From Candidatus Omnitrophota bacterium (lineage in GTDB: Bacteria; Ratteibacteria; UBA8468; B48-G9; JAFGKM01): a stretch of 5,602 nt of DNA. Position 1 is the first letter of the stretch, and the number at the start of each line of letters is the position of its first letter. Under the pieces are notes generated by a model. It saw only the letters and a program-made list of their open reading frames with translations, had not been told where the DNA came from and did no database searches. A program made the position numbers and the translations under genes. Below, piece after piece: positions 5,409 through 5,602 of the stretch. The stretch spans positions 1 to 5,602 of the forward strand of contig JAMWCA010000091.1 of the NCBI GenBank assembly GCA_023819545.1, read 5' to 3'.

Positions 5409-5600
5409 TCATATAAGTTTATATTTCATCAATTCCTTTTTTGTTACTTGTCCAATTGCTTTAACTTTAATTCTTTTTGGTGGTTTACCATACCTTTTTA
5501 TAAAATTTCTTACTGTTGATGGACTTGAAAAGATTATTTCGTTAAAAAAATCAAAATCTAAATCAGGCAAATTTTCTGGCATAACATTTTTATACGCTAC
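5409..5600 (-). CDS. hemD: C-terminal end of uroporphyrinogen-III synthase (partial, enters from the right edge)
   Basis: The last 63 codons of an ORF open to the window edge. IIFSSPSTVRNFI followed after a short gap by IKVKAIGQVTKKEL matches the C-terminal half of HemD, which cyclises hydroxymethylbilane to uroporphyrinogen III in haem and sirohaem synthesis: the family has a Phe-Thr-Ser-Pro-Ser-Thr-Val-Arg-like strand and helix, then Ile-Gly-x-x-Thr. The preceding VAYKNVMPENLPDL fits the usual Tyr-x-Thr-x-Pro strand. The protein stops right after the Ile-Gly-x-x-Thr helix, whereas most HemD proteins have another 20 to 30 residues, so it is either naturally short or trimmed. It probably marks the edge of the core genome next to the defence-related region. 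Confidence 0.75.
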   Translation of the reverse strand, partial: VAYKNVMPENLPDLDFDFFNEIIFSSPSTVRNFIKRYGKPPKRIKVKAIGQVTKKELMKYKLI

Positions 5601-5602
5601 AA

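Noticed and set aside
1..5602. CRISPR array, tRNA, rRNA, insertion-sequence ends or integrase gene
   Set aside because: I saw no regularly spaced repeats, tRNA-like cloverleaf, transposase or recombinase motif on either strand; the mosaic structure is not explained by a visible mobile element.

Overview
The window is AT-rich (roughly one third G+C by eye) and every gene I can support is on the minus strand, so transcription runs from high to low coordinates. Shine-Dalgarno sites (GGAGG, AAGGAG), tight gene overlaps and one textbook sigma70-type promoter suggest a bacterium, probably an uncultured low-GC lineage. I cannot name it.

In transcription order: the 3' end of a hemD-like gene (uroporphyrinogen-III synthase) enters at the right edge. 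Next come an MNT-type nucleotidyltransferase and a 45-codon piece that looks like the start of its HepT-like partner, cut off where an 87-bp repeat begins. That repeat carries the ribosome binding site and first 24 codons of a type III restriction-modification methyltransferase gene (mod). The mod stub runs into a complete Trm11-like/N4-type DNA methyltransferase gene (613 aa), followed directly by a coupled 212-aa protein of unknown family. Then comes a 74-aa ORF that reads as the C-terminal end of a type III Mod protein. An AAA ATPase gene of the AAA_14/DUF4143 type follows, with its own promoter and almost no leader. Directly after it lies the first ~74 codons of a type III res gene, broken just after Walker A. 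A second copy of the 87-bp mod start comes next and runs into the first 19 codons of an unidentified gene leaving the left edge.

My reading is a type III mod-res locus used repeatedly as an insertion or replacement site. The ends of mod are kept while its core is replaced by a different methyltransferase plus partner. An ATPase unit sits between mod and res, and res is truncated and joined to another mod start. Both mod stubs keep a strong ribosome binding site and overlap the start of the next, unrelated gene, so they could act as translational leaders for exchanged cassettes. The intact candidates for function are the nucleotidyltransferase, the methyltransferase with its 212-aa partner, and the ATPase. 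The rest are fragments. The Mod, Res and HepT assignments rest on recalled family sequence patterns and were not checked by a search.
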